6,750 nt of DNA from Planctomycetes bacterium RIFOXYC2_FULL_41_27 (GTDB lineage: Bacteria; Planctomycetota; Brocadiia; Brocadiales; Brocadiaceae). The stretch is taken from the NCBI GenBank assembly GCA_001828645.1, contig MHZD01000162.1, positions 2,099 through 8,848 on the forward strand. Reading direction: 5' to 3'. This document shows positions 1-5,891 of this stretch, in pieces. The number at the start of each line of letters is the position of its first letter. Position 1 is the first letter of the stretch. The position numbers were made by a program, and so were the translations under genes. The notes under the pieces are model-generated. The model was not told the DNA's origin. It worked only from the letters and a program-made list of their open reading frames with translations, and searched no databases.

Positions 1-1
1 G

Positions 2-115
2 GTTGAATCGCTGGGTGGAAACGTTGTCGGATGTGCCTTTTTGATCGAGTTGGCCTTCCTTAATGGCAAGAAAGCACTGGATAAGTACGATATATATTCG
101 CTTATAAAATATTGA
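2..115 (+). CDS. apt: Adenine phosphoribosyltransferase, C-terminal fragment
   Basis: The window opens inside this gene; only the last 37 codons and the TGA stop are present. The fragment reads VESLGGNVVGCAFLIELAFL, then a short NGKK linker, and ends KYDIYSLIKY. This matches the usual end of bacterial Apt, where a GG-x-VVG-x-AFLIEL strand precedes a lysine-rich turn and a terminal YD-x-x-SLI(K/R)Y. Apt is a cytosolic purine-salvage enzyme that converts adenine and PRPP to AMP and pyrophosphate. The PRPP-binding motif lies upstream, outside the window, so activity cannot be judged. The next gene is convergent. An ATCTTCC/GGAAGAT pair in the 65-bp gap (126-132 and 167-173) has a loop of 34 bases and is not a convincing terminator. 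The family call rests on the tail alone but is distinctive. Confidence 0.85.
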   Translation, partial: VESLGGNVVGCAFLIELAFLNGKKALDKYDIYSLIKY

Positions 116-180
116 AAAGCGGTTTATCTTCCGTACTCAAACCCAAAATCACACAAAATAAAAAAAGGAAGATGCGATTA

Positions 181-444
181 TTAATTCAGAACTATTTCGA
201 TCGATTGGCCTTCCTTCCAGACCTGATTAAACACCTTTGCATTTTTTAATGCATCCATCACCTGTTTTTCAATCCACATAATCACATCACTATAACCGCA
301 ACTAAAACACCTGACCATCATAGGGCCTTTTATCGTTTTTACCACCACGGAAATGGCTTCACCCTCACAGTTCGGGCATCTGGTTGAAGAAATTACGGCC
401 TTGTATTTTTCACTAATTTCTTTATTTGAAAAATGGTCTGACAT
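181..444 (-). CDS. Small zinc-ribbon protein of unknown function (87 aa)
   Basis: This 87-residue protein carries two CxxC knuckles, C23-P-N-C26 and C46-F-S-C49, spaced as in a single zinc ribbon. The residues between them (ISVVVKTIKGPMMVRCFSCG) look like the beta strands of such a fold. The C-terminal part (about 55-87) has a predicted helix followed by a strand and holds no cysteines. There is no signal peptide or membrane segment, so it is probably cytosolic. The start is well supported: AAAGGAGT at 452-459 lies 7 bases before the ATG at 444. A TATACT hexamer (472-477, minus strand) could be its -10 box, though no good -35 accompanies it. The gene stands alone, convergent with apt and codirectional with the downstream-facing tRNA-Val. 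The cellular role is unknown; nucleic-acid or protein binding is a guess from the fold. Confidence 0.8.
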   Translation of the reverse strand: MSDHFSNKEISEKYKAVISSTRCPNCEGEAISVVVKTIKGPMMVRCFSCGYSDVIMWIEKQVMDALKNAKVFNQVWKEGQSIEIVLN

Positions 445-588
445 TTTTATACTCCTTTAAAAGAACCGATGAGTATACGGAAGTTTCAATTTTAAAACAC
501 ATCTTTTTAAACAAAAGTTTCCAATAATTTATTTTATTTAAGTTTCTCGTTGCGAGTCTGAATAATCAATGAGTTTTTTCGCAAGGTA

Positions 589-664
589 TGGTGGGCGCTA
601 GTGGATTCGAACCACTGATCCCTTGCGTGTGAAGCAAGTGCTCTAGCCACTGAGCCAAGCGCCC
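589..664 (-). tRNA. tRNA-Val (anticodon CAC), CCA encoded
   Basis: The minus strand folds into a complete 76-nt cloverleaf. The acceptor stem is GGGCGCT (658-664) with AGCGCCC (593-599), followed by discriminator A and an encoded CCA (589-591). The D stem is GCTC/GAGC, and the anticodon stem CTTGC/GCAAG closes the loop TTCACAC. The variable loop has 5 bases, and the T stem AGTGG/CCACT carries the canonical TTCGAAT loop. The anticodon CAC (629-631) reads the valine codon GUG. All stems pair perfectly, so the gene looks functional. The upstream AT-rich stretch, on the minus strand, holds a possible TTGATG (707-712) but no clear -10. No duplicated 3' end is seen nearby that would suggest an integrated element at this tRNA. 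Confidence 0.97.
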
Positions 665-755
665 AAATTAATGATTCATATTTTATTAAATATTTTTACC
701 AAATTCCATCAAAATAATTAACGTCGTGTCATTTTTTGTCCATTCTCAAAATTCT

Positions 756-784
756 TTGACAAAAGATTTCTATTTGGCTACAAT
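756..784 (+). promoter_or_regulatory. Strong sigma70-type promoter of the DUF362 gene
   Basis: TTGACA (756-761) and TACAAT (779-784) are separated by exactly 17 bases: a perfect -35 and a -10 with one mismatch to TATAAT. Transcription should start near 790, leaving a leader of about 37 bases before the ATG at 828. The promoter lies inside the longer open frame that begins at 726, which argues that translation starts at 828. Confidence 0.8.
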
Positions 785-827
785 CAACTTCGATGTGTTA
801 ATTATTTTATGCAAAAGGGTGGATACT

Positions 828-1892
828 ATGAATGCTAAAGACAACCGTCTTTCTCGCAGGGATTTTTTGAAACATACGGCACTTGGTGTTGCTGGCGCTG
901 GAGTAGGTATAAACGTCTTTAGAAATTTGCAAGTGGCCTTTGGCGCTGACGAATCACTTCCTTCCTTTGACACAAGCAGGGTAATTGCCGTTAAAAGAAG
1001 TGGGATTATGAAGGATGGTAAACCAGACCAAAAAATTGTCCAGAATATGATGAACGAGGGTATGTTTACTCTCACAGGGAAAAAAACGACCGCAGAGGCA
1101 TGGCGTACATTCTTTACCCCCGAAGATGTTGTTGGGATTAAGGTCAACCCAATCGGTGGACTAAAACTCTCAACCCGGCCAGAAGTTGTTAACGCAATCG
1201 TTCTCGGCCTGATAGCTGCGGGGGTAAAGGAAAATAATATTATTATCTGGGATCGCTTTAGCTACCATTTGATTACTGCCGGTTTCCCTCTAAATCAAGG
1301 AAGCAGCGGGGTTCGCTGCTATGGCACTGAACCGACTGCTGGGTATGATAAGGCAACGTATTATGAATCACTGGATGACGATTACACCTTGCGGGAGGAC
1401 GACGGGGCGCGTTCGCTCTTCAGCAAGATTGTTACCCAACACGTTACGTCAATTATTAACGTGCCGGTTATGAAGGACCACGGAATCGCAGGTGTGACCT
1501 TATGCCTCAAAAACCTTGCCTTCGGCGCCGTCAATAACACCCAGAGATTCCATCCGACGCCTTACTTTTGTGATCCTGCCTCGGCAGAGATCTGTGCGCA
1601 TCCCGTACTCAGAGACAAGGTGCGTTTGCATATTGTTGACGCATTACAGGCATGTTTTGATGGTGGGCCAACCAGCATGAAAACATGGACGATGTGGAAT
1701 GAGGAACGGCTCTTTTTTGGAATTGACCCGGTAGCAATTGATAGGATAGGTCTTGAAATCATAGACAAGAAACGTAAGGGAAACAACCATCCGTCGGTAT
1801 TTCAAAAGGCCAGGCATATTGCAACCGCAGAGAAAAAAGGATTAGGCGTTTATGACAGAAAAAATATTGAGTTAGTGGAACTCAATGTATAA
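828..1892 (+). CDS. Tat-exported DUF362 domain protein
   Basis: A 354-residue protein with a twin-arginine signal. The n-region holds SRRDFLK (9-15), followed by a Gly/Ala-rich hydrophobic stretch (about 17-31) and a likely cleavage site at AFGA/DE (after residue 40), so the mature protein should be periplasmic or in an equivalent compartment. The body resembles DUF362: VVGIKVNPIGG (101-111), NVPVMKDHGIAGVTLCLKNL (211-230), and a C-terminal FGIDPVAIDRIG segment (298-308). Members often occur with ferredoxin or redox proteins, but their reaction is unknown; this copy has no CxxC clusters and so no 4Fe-4S domain. Tat use suggests folding or cofactor loading before export (inference). The frame is open back to 726, but the promoter at 756-784, the AAGGGTGG Shine-Dalgarno-like run (about 815-822) and the Tat motif all favour ATG 828. 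It is probably monocistronic, since the next gene is convergent. Confidence 0.88.
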   Translation: MNAKDNRLSRRDFLKHTALGVAGAGVGINVFRNLQVAFGADESLPSFDTSRVIAVKRSGIMKDGKPDQKIVQNMMNEGMFTLTGKKTTAEAWRTFFTPEDVVGIKVNPIGGLKLSTRPEVVNAIVLGLIAAGVKENNIIIWDRFSYHLITAGFPLNQGSSGVRCYGTEPTAGYDKATYYESLDDDYTLREDDGARSLFSKIVTQHVTSIINVPVMKDHGIAGVTLCLKNLAFGAVNNTQRFHPTPYFCDPASAEICAHPVLRDKVRLHIVDALQACFDGGPTSMKTWTMWNEERLFFGIDPVAIDRIGLEIIDKKRKGNNHPSVFQKARHIATAEKKGLGVYDRKNIELVELNV

Positions 1893-1902
1893 AAATCTCC
1901 TG

Positions 1903-2100
1903 TTAAATTAGGTCACCTTCGGTGACAACTCGAATAAAACAATCCCTCCCTTGATGGGAGGGAATAAGGGAGAGTGATCAGCCTTTATTCTTCACCCCCA
2001 CCTTAGCCTCCCCCATCGTTCGACTGAGCTCACGACGAAGTCAAGGGGGAGGAACTGATTGTTTGAAATTCCTATACATTAAATTATGCCTTCTACCACT
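1903..2100. repeat. Composite hairpin repeat, copy 1 (BIME-like)
   Basis: This block matches the one at 5892-6051 in order and orientation. It starts with a small hairpin, GTCACC-TTC-GGTGAC (1912-1926), set in TTAAATTAGG...CAACT. Next comes a C-rich hairpin, CCCTCCC-TTGAT-GGGAGGG (1944-1962), then an AGGGAGAGTGAT tract, and then an oppositely oriented hairpin whose arms are CCTCCCCC (near 2008-2014) and GGGGGAGG (2045-2052). It ends with GTTTGAAATTCCT (2061-2073) and a degenerate second copy of the flanking unit (2077-2100). Copy 1 is longer than copy 2 mainly because of a nested insert at 2018-2042. No open frame of note lies here and no T-tract follows the hairpins, so a simple intrinsic terminator is unlikely. 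Paired, inverted GC-rich hairpins in gaps resemble REP/BIME elements. Confidence 0.8.
2018..2040. repeat. 23-bp near-palindrome nested in a repeat hairpin loop
   Basis: In copy 2 the right-hand hairpin reads CCCCC-ATCAA-GGGGG. In copy 1 the same loop is ATC, then 23 bases centred on TGAGCTCA, then TC, then AA. The extra 25 bases therefore equal a 23-base insert plus a repeated TC (2016-2017 and 2041-2042). The insert is almost self-complementary around GAGCTC, with one bulged base. It looks like a very small palindromic element that landed in a hairpin tip. Confidence 0.65.
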
Positions 2101-2103
2101 TTT

Positions 2104-2168
2104 AAACCACAAACCAGACACAGCGGTCACAAAGAAAAATACCTGGTGTCTGTGAGACTTTGTGGCAA
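2104..2168. repeat. CACAAAG-type imperfect inverted repeat, copy A
   Basis: Outer arms CCACAAA (2107-2113) and TTTGTGG (2159-2165) enclose inner arms CAGACAC (2115-2121) and GTGTCTG (2146-2152), with CACAAAGAAA inside. The sequence is related to the element at 3677-3744, sharing an AAACCACAAA start and a TCACAAAGAAA-like interior. It sits 27 bases past the rmuC stop, so in rmuC mRNA it could fold as a 3' structure that protects the end or slows polymerase. There is no U-run directly after it, so terminator function is unproven. Confidence 0.65.
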
Positions 2169-2191
2169 TATTGAGATTCCTTAACGTCGGA

Positions 2192-3553
2192 TTATGCAGG
2201 TTTTTTGTCTTGTTCGCCTTGCGTTTCCCCAAGAATCCTCGTGTTCTTGTCGAGTGGTGAGAGTTCTTCTATTTCTTTTTTACTTCCCGCCCCCAGAGCC
2301 TTAAACTTTCGTGCAGAGGGGAGTACACGACCTTCGAAAGACGCTACGGCTGCATTAAACGCCTCTACAGCCCTTCCAAGAGACCCTCCAAGTTTTGTGA
2401 GATGTTCGACCAGCGTGGCAATACGCTCATGAAGTTCCTGGCCGAGTTCACTGATCAACTGGGCATTTTCGGCTATCTGTTCCTGCCGCCAGCCGTAGTG
2501 CACTGCACGCAGGAGCGAAATCAGGGTTGTTGGGGTTGCCAGGATGACGCGCTGATTAACGCCCTCTTCAATTAATGATGGGTCTTGTTCCAGTGCGGCG
2601 CTGAAAAACGTCTCACCGGGCAGAAAGAGGATTACAAATTCGGGCGTTGGTTGAAACTGATCCCAGTAAGATTTTGCGCTCAGTTTCGCCATGTGTGATC
2701 GAATCTGTTGGGCGTGCTCCTTGAGCTTGTACAAACGCTGTTCATCGTCTTGAGATTCCAGTGCCTCAAGGTAAGCCTTAAGCGGCGTCTTCGCATCAAC
2801 AACGATATTTTTCCCTCCAGGAAGCCGTACGATTACATCGGGACGCAGTCGTCCGTCTTCCGTAAGTACAGTTTGCTGTTGATAAAAATCACAGTATTCC
2901 AGCATACCGGCGATCTCGACCACCCTCTTCAATTGTATTTCTCCCCAGTTGCCGCGTACCGTCGGCGCCCTGAGCGCCTTGACCAGATTGCCCGTTTCTG
3001 ACTGTAGTTTCTCCTGTGTAGTTATGAGGGACTTGACCTGTTCTGTTAAGGTTCCATATGCATGCTGGCGTGCCTTTTCTAATTCCCGGACATGGGTGTC
3101 CACTTTTTCTAGTGACTGTTTTATGGGTGTAACGAGGTTCTCTACGGCCTTTTGTCTCTGTTCGAGGTCGCCCTTTGCTTCGGCCTGGTATTTTTCCAAC
3201 GTTGCTTTTGCCAACTCCAAAAAGGATTGATTGTTACTTTTTAGCGCTTCGGCAGAAAGCGCTTTAAAAGCATCGCGCAGCTTCTGTGTAGCGTCATCAA
3301 GGATGGCAACTTTTTCACCAGCCGCCCTGCGCTCATATTGAAGCGTGGTTTCCAGTCGTACTATTGACTGGTTAAGTTCAGAGATTTTTTCATTCTTCTG
3401 ATTCAGGTCTGCTTGCGCATTCACCAATTCCTGCTGAACTGCGACAAGTCTCTCTCTGAGCATCACTCTCTGCGACCTGCCAATCAGCCAAACAGGAATT
3501 ACTCCAACCAGAACTCCACCGACAGCCGCAATAATTATCCACAAAATTTCCAT
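2192..3553 (-). CDS. rmuC: RmuC family DNA recombination protein
   Basis: A 453-residue protein of normal RmuC length. Residues 3-24 form one hydrophobic N-terminal segment ([20 protein letters not shown]) ending in a basic turn, so it is probably anchored in the inner membrane. A Gln/Glu/Lys-rich coiled coil follows (about 30-195). The conserved RmuC domain then begins with [19 protein letters not shown] (200-218) and continues with [20 protein letters not shown] (237-256), where D239 and the D253-A-K255 motif fit the PD-(D/E)xK nuclease-like core. FVILFLPGE (306-314) and the [11 protein letters not shown] segment (339-349) complete it. RmuC limits recombination at inverted repeats in E. coli; its biochemical activity is not settled. 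The start is ATG 3553, with only a weak GGTAAG ahead of it, but the membrane segment begins right after it. The tail past about 420 is charged and variable, as usual in the family. Confidence 0.95.
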   Translation of the reverse strand: MEILWIIIAAVGGVLVGVIPVWLIGRSQRVMLRERLVAVQQELVNAQADLNQKNEKISELNQSIVRLETTLQYERRAAGEKVAILDDATQKLRDAFKALSAEALKSNNQSFLELAKATLEKYQAEAKGDLEQRQKAVENLVTPIKQSLEKVDTHVRELEKARQHAYGTLTEQVKSLITTQEKLQSETGNLVKALRAPTVRGNWGEIQLKRVVEIAGMLEYCDFYQQQTVLTEDGRLRPDVIVRLPGGKNIVVDAKTPLKAYLEALESQDDEQRLYKLKEHAQQIRSHMAKLSAKSYWDQFQPTPEFVILFLPGETFFSAALEQDPSLIEEGVNQRVILATPTTLISLLRAVHYGWRQEQIAENAQLISELGQELHERIATLVEHLTKLGGSLGRAVEAFNAAVASFEGRVLPSARKFKALGAGSKKEIEELSPLDKNTRILGETQGEQDKKPA

Positions 3554-3676
3554 TTGTGCTTACCGAATCAATGAAGTGAATTACTGGGGATATGGTTAAG
3601 CGCCGTATCCATGTTATCAAACCAGTATTTTCCGTAGTCTTCGAATAAGATGTTCATTTTTTAGTAAGTTTTTATA

Positions 3677-3744
3677 AACCACAAAGTCACAAAGGACACA
3701 AAGAAGTCCAAATTCTTTTTTGTGCTCTTTGTGTCTTTGTGGTT
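3677..3744. repeat. Long CACAAAG-type inverted repeat, copy B
   Basis: Two 29-base arms (3677-3705 and 3716-3744) are complementary at 25 of 29 positions across a 10-base loop (3706-3715). Two of the four mismatches become G-U pairs in RNA read from the plus strand. Each arm is itself a chain of CACAAAG units: AACCACAAAG, then CACAAAG, then CACAAA. It lies between the divergent starts of rmuC and the M48 gene, so it cannot be the terminator of either; a mobile or structural dispersed repeat is the better reading. Confidence 0.85.
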
Positions 3745-3808
3745 AAATTCAATTTAGTTGCGTCTTTGCTATGATATGAGTATATAAATGTAAATTAAAA
3801 AGGGCAAG

Positions 3809-3837
3809 TGGAATTCTCATCGGAATTGTCGTATAAT
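3809..3837 (+). promoter_or_regulatory. Probable promoter of the M48 protease gene
   Basis: A perfect TATAAT lies at 3832-3837. The hexamer 17 bases upstream, TGGAAT (3809-3814), matches TTGACA at only three positions, so the -35 is weak and an activator may be needed. Transcription from about 3844 would leave a leader of about 35 bases before ATG 3879. The possible TTG start at 3849 would then fall only about 5 bases into the transcript with no room for a ribosome-binding site. Confidence 0.5.
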
Positions 3838-3878
3838 TTATTATAAAATTGATTCACAGTTATTTCGGTGGTAATGTT

Positions 3879-4613
3879 ATGGTGTTAATAAGAAAGTTAT
3901 TAGTTATTATCGCTATCCAAACATCACTCTTTTTCACTCAAGAATGTCTTATTTTAGCGGATGACACCTGGCAACTGGACGATAATTCCGCAGAAATGAG
4001 TGATGCGGATGAAATTGCCCTGGGTAAAAAAGTCGATGAATATATACGGCATCAATTCTATCTGCGTAATGATCCGGAACTCAACAAAGTGCTTAATGAT
4101 ATAACTCAAAGACTCACCTCCGTATCTGAAAGAAAGACGCTTCCATTTACCTGCGATATTATTCAATCGCATTCCATCAATGCATTTTCTGCGCCAGGCG
4201 GTCATATCTATGTAACGGAAGGGTTACTAAAATTCGCAGAAACGGAAGACGAAGTGGCAGGCATTATCGGTCATGAGGTTGCACACGCATCCCTGAGGCA
4301 TGTATCAAAATTGTATCGGGAGTTTATGGAAATCCTTTCACAACGGGACAAAGGCGCCGATTCTGCTGCGACATTATCGCTCTTCAACTGTCATCTCGAA
4401 GAATTTGAGCAGGAAGCAGATACTACAGGTGTTCTCTATGCACATAAGGCAGGATTTAATCCCAATGGACTGTCAGACTTTTTGGAACGACACCTCAATC
4501 AATTGATACAGGAGGGAGTTTTTGGTTTGCTAAGATTTGGCTCTTTTACAACAATCTCTTCAAGAATCAACCACATGAGGGAGTATACCCGCTCCCTGAC
4601 GATTAAGGAATAA
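3879..4613 (+). CDS. Exported M48 family zinc metalloprotease (compact)
   Basis: A 244-residue protein with an N-terminal signal peptide: MVLIRKLL, a hydrophobic core to about residue 19, and probable cleavage after LILA (27) before DDTW. The mature domain shows the M48 sequence NAFSAPGGHIYVTEGLL (101-117), then the HExxH zinc site in GHEVAHASLRHV (131-142; H132, E133, H136). The EQEAD motif (177-181) should supply the third ligand. This is the Oma1/BepA-like group, which degrades or helps assemble proteins in the cell envelope. The HExxH-to-EQEAD gap is short and holds none of the hydrophobic helices many relatives carry. There is also no C-terminal TPR region, so a minimal protease domain is likely. 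The frame is open to a TTG at 3849, but ATG 3879 is preferred because GGTGG (3868-3872) precedes it, the signal peptide begins there, and it suits the promoter at 3832-3837. Confidence 0.9.
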   Translation: MVLIRKLLVIIAIQTSLFFTQECLILADDTWQLDDNSAEMSDADEIALGKKVDEYIRHQFYLRNDPELNKVLNDITQRLTSVSERKTLPFTCDIIQSHSINAFSAPGGHIYVTEGLLKFAETEDEVAGIIGHEVAHASLRHVSKLYREFMEILSQRDKGADSAATLSLFNCHLEEFEQEADTTGVLYAHKAGFNPNGLSDFLERHLNQLIQEGVFGLLRFGSFTTISSRINHMREYTRSLTIKE

Positions 4614-4678
4614 AGTCCTTTTTCGAATAACCATAATCCCCTGAAAAAGTCCTTGAATTTAAAATATTTTGTCATTAC

Positions 4679-4684
4679 TATAAT
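4679..4684 (+). promoter_or_regulatory. Possible -10 box ahead of the Cys-rich protein
   Basis: A perfect TATAAT lies 49 bases before ATG 4733. The best -35-like hexamer, TTGAAT (4653-4658), is 20 bases upstream, longer than the usual 16-18. The region is AT-rich, so chance is a real alternative. If real, it would drive the Cys-rich gene and the SAM hydrolase independently of the M48 gene. Confidence 0.3.
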
Positions 4685-4732
4685 CTTGGATTTTCAGATT
4701 AAAAATAACAACCATTATTTTATCTTTGAAAG

Positions 4733-4915
4733 ATGGTACGTTGTAAGATATGTCTTCGCCAGGAAGGTGAACGTTTGTGCATAGAGCTTGGAGACTGGCT
4801 CTGTCCTGAGTGTTGCGGCCAGCATCGAATCGTGAATATAAATTGCTGGCCGTACTGTCCATTCTTCTTCGGAGAGCGAGCCTCTCTCAACCCGGAAGAG
4901 AATGAAAAAAAGTAA
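4733..4915 (+). CDS. Small Cys-rich putative zinc-binding protein (60 aa)
   Basis: This 60-residue protein has eight cysteines: C4-K-I-C7, C16, C24-P-E-C27-C28, C38 and C42, within the segments MVRCKICLRQ, DWLCPECCGQHR and INCWPYCPFF. The pattern CPxCCGxxR followed about ten residues later by a CxxxC pair recalls small conserved bacterial zinc proteins with an ICPxCCG...IxCPxxCPY layout, whose function I do not know. No signal peptide or membrane segment is present. ATG 4733 is the first possible start because a TGA stops the frame at 4727-4729. The Shine-Dalgarno is poor (GAAAG directly abuts the ATG), suggesting weak translation. It ends 66 bases before the SAM hydrolase on the same strand, so the two are probably co-transcribed. 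Cysteine spacing and the charged tail (ASLNPEENEKK) support a real gene despite its size. Confidence 0.72.
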   Translation: MVRCKICLRQEGERLCIELGDWLCPECCGQHRIVNINCWPYCPFFFGERASLNPEENEKK

Positions 4916-4936
4916 ATATCCAGCTTTACTCCATAG

Positions 4937-4960
4937 TTTCTATATAAATAGTTATAGAAA
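4937..4960. repeat. AT-rich 8-bp inverted repeat before the SAM hydrolase
   Basis: TTTCTATA (4937-4944) and TATAGAAA (4953-4960) are perfect inverted copies with an 8-base gap, lying 22 bases before the start codon. It could be an operator-like dyad or a weak leader hairpin. In such AT-rich sequence a chance dyad is also plausible. Confidence 0.35.
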
Positions 4961-4981
4961 ATAATTCTTGCGGGAGACCTC

Positions 4982-5872
4982 ATGACCGTCCGTCAACCAC
5001 GTGTAATTACACTCCTGACAGACTTTGGCAACCAGGACGCATACGTGGGTATCATGAAGGGAGTAATCGCTGGAATTAATCCTTTTGCAAATATCGTCGA
5101 CATCTGTCACAGTATTTCTCCGCAAGACATATTCAGCGGCGCCTATCTTCTGTACACGTCTTACAAATACTTTCCCAGGAAAACTATCCATGTAGTAGTT
5201 GTTGACCCCGGAGTGGGAAGCAGGAGAAACATCATCTGTGTTGAAACAAAAAATTATTTTTTCCTTGCACCTGATAATGGTATTCTCAGTTTTATCGTTC
5301 AGGAAGAAAGACTGAAAAGTATCATTCGGGTAACAAATAGCAAATATTTCTTACCATCACTATCGAGTACTTTTCACGGTCGGGACGTCTTTGCGCCCGT
5401 CGCAGCGCATCTGTCGTTAGGTGTAAGATCACAGAAAATGGGCATTAAGATTAATCAACTGAAGCAACTCGATATGCCCAAGCCAGTCCATAAAAAAACA
5501 GGGCAGGTGGAAGGTCAGATTATCTATATTGACCGATTTGGAAATCTTATTACCAATATCAAGAAGGAATATCTGGTAAAATGGGTTGGAGGTCAGAAGT
5601 CAGAAGTAGGAAGTCAGAAGACAGACACATGTAAGAAGGCTTCTAAAGAAAAGATACTTTCTCAACGTGATACAATGGAAACGACTATTGAAAAAAAGAA
5701 AATAATTGCGCTGAGCAAGAACTATACGGATGTAAACGCAGGAGAGCCGCTTGTCCTCATTGGAAGCGCTGGTTTCCTGGAGGTCTCCATAAATCAGGGA
5801 AATGCCCAAAGATATTTCAAGGCAGATAAGGGTAGTAAAATAATTATCGAAATTGGTCAAAGTCCGTTTTAA
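4982..5872 (+). CDS. S-adenosyl-L-methionine hydrolase (adenosine-forming), with insert
   Basis: A 296-residue member of the SAM hydroxide adenosyltransferase family (formerly DUF62), which uses activated water to split SAM into adenosine and methionine in the cytosol. The N-terminal domain holds VITLLTDFGNQDAYVGIMKG (8-27), VVVDPGVGSRR (72-82) and STFHGRDVFAPVAAHLSLG (129-147). These contain the family's Asp-Arg-His set as D75, R82 (or R81) and H132. The C-terminal domain begins at IIYIDRFGNLITNI (180-193) and ends with GFLEVSINQGNAQRYF (264-279). Between them, residues about 203-241 are a Lys/Glu/Ser-rich stretch absent from typical members of about 260 residues. Its first part is encoded by a 7-bp tandem repeat. 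The flanking family blocks stay in frame, so the enzyme may still be active. The start is supported by GGGAG (4972-4976) five bases before ATG. It is probably co-transcribed with the Cys-rich gene upstream. Confidence 0.93.
   Translation: MTVRQPRVITLLTDFGNQDAYVGIMKGVIAGINPFANIVDICHSISPQDIFSGAYLLYTSYKYFPRKTIHVVVVDPGVGSRRNIICVETKNYFFLAPDNGILSFIVQEERLKSIIRVTNSKYFLPSLSSTFHGRDVFAPVAAHLSLGVRSQKMGIKINQLKQLDMPKPVHKKTGQVEGQIIYIDRFGNLITNIKKEYLVKWVGGQKSEVGSQKTDTCKKASKEKILSQRDTMETTIEKKKIIALSKNYTDVNAGEPLVLIGSAGFLEVSINQGNAQRYFKADKGSKIIIEIGQSPF
5591..5625 (+). repeat. Degenerate 7-bp tandem repeat inside the SAM hydrolase gene
   Basis: Five consecutive 7-base units: GGTCAGA, AGTCAGA, AGTAGGA, AGTCAGA and AGACAGA. 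The preceding 7 bases (GGTTGGA, 5584-5590) may be a decayed sixth. The unit length is not a multiple of three, so gain or loss of one unit would shift the frame. The repeat encodes the start of the extra charged segment (from about residue 204) between the two conserved halves of the enzyme. Confidence 0.85.
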
Positions 5873-5891
5873 GACAAAATTATATTTAGAT

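Noticed and set aside
126..173. ATCTTCC/GGAAGAT inverted repeat between apt and the zinc-ribbon gene as a bidirectional terminator
   Set aside because: The arms are only 7 bases with a 34-base loop and no G+C-rich stem or adjoining T-run in a fitting position.
546..556. CTCG-TTG-CGAG hairpin after the tRNA as its terminator
   Set aside because: A four-pair stem without a T-run is too weak to claim.
1912..2165. CRISPR-like array from the clustered repeats
   Set aside because: The repeats are palindromic, of unequal length and not evenly spaced by unique spacers.
2205..2432. Plus-strand frames across rmuC (also 2708-3001 and 2949-3230)
   Set aside because: They are antisense to well-conserved RmuC codons, with no ribosome-binding site or recognisable motif.
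3390..3620. 76-residue minus-strand frame overlapping the rmuC start
   Set aside because: It overlaps the RmuC membrane and coiled-coil codons in another frame, and its sequence is low in recognisable structure.
3849..3878. TTG 3849 as the M48 start
   Set aside because: No Shine-Dalgarno, too close to the probable transcript start, and it would put ten residues ahead of a normal signal peptide.
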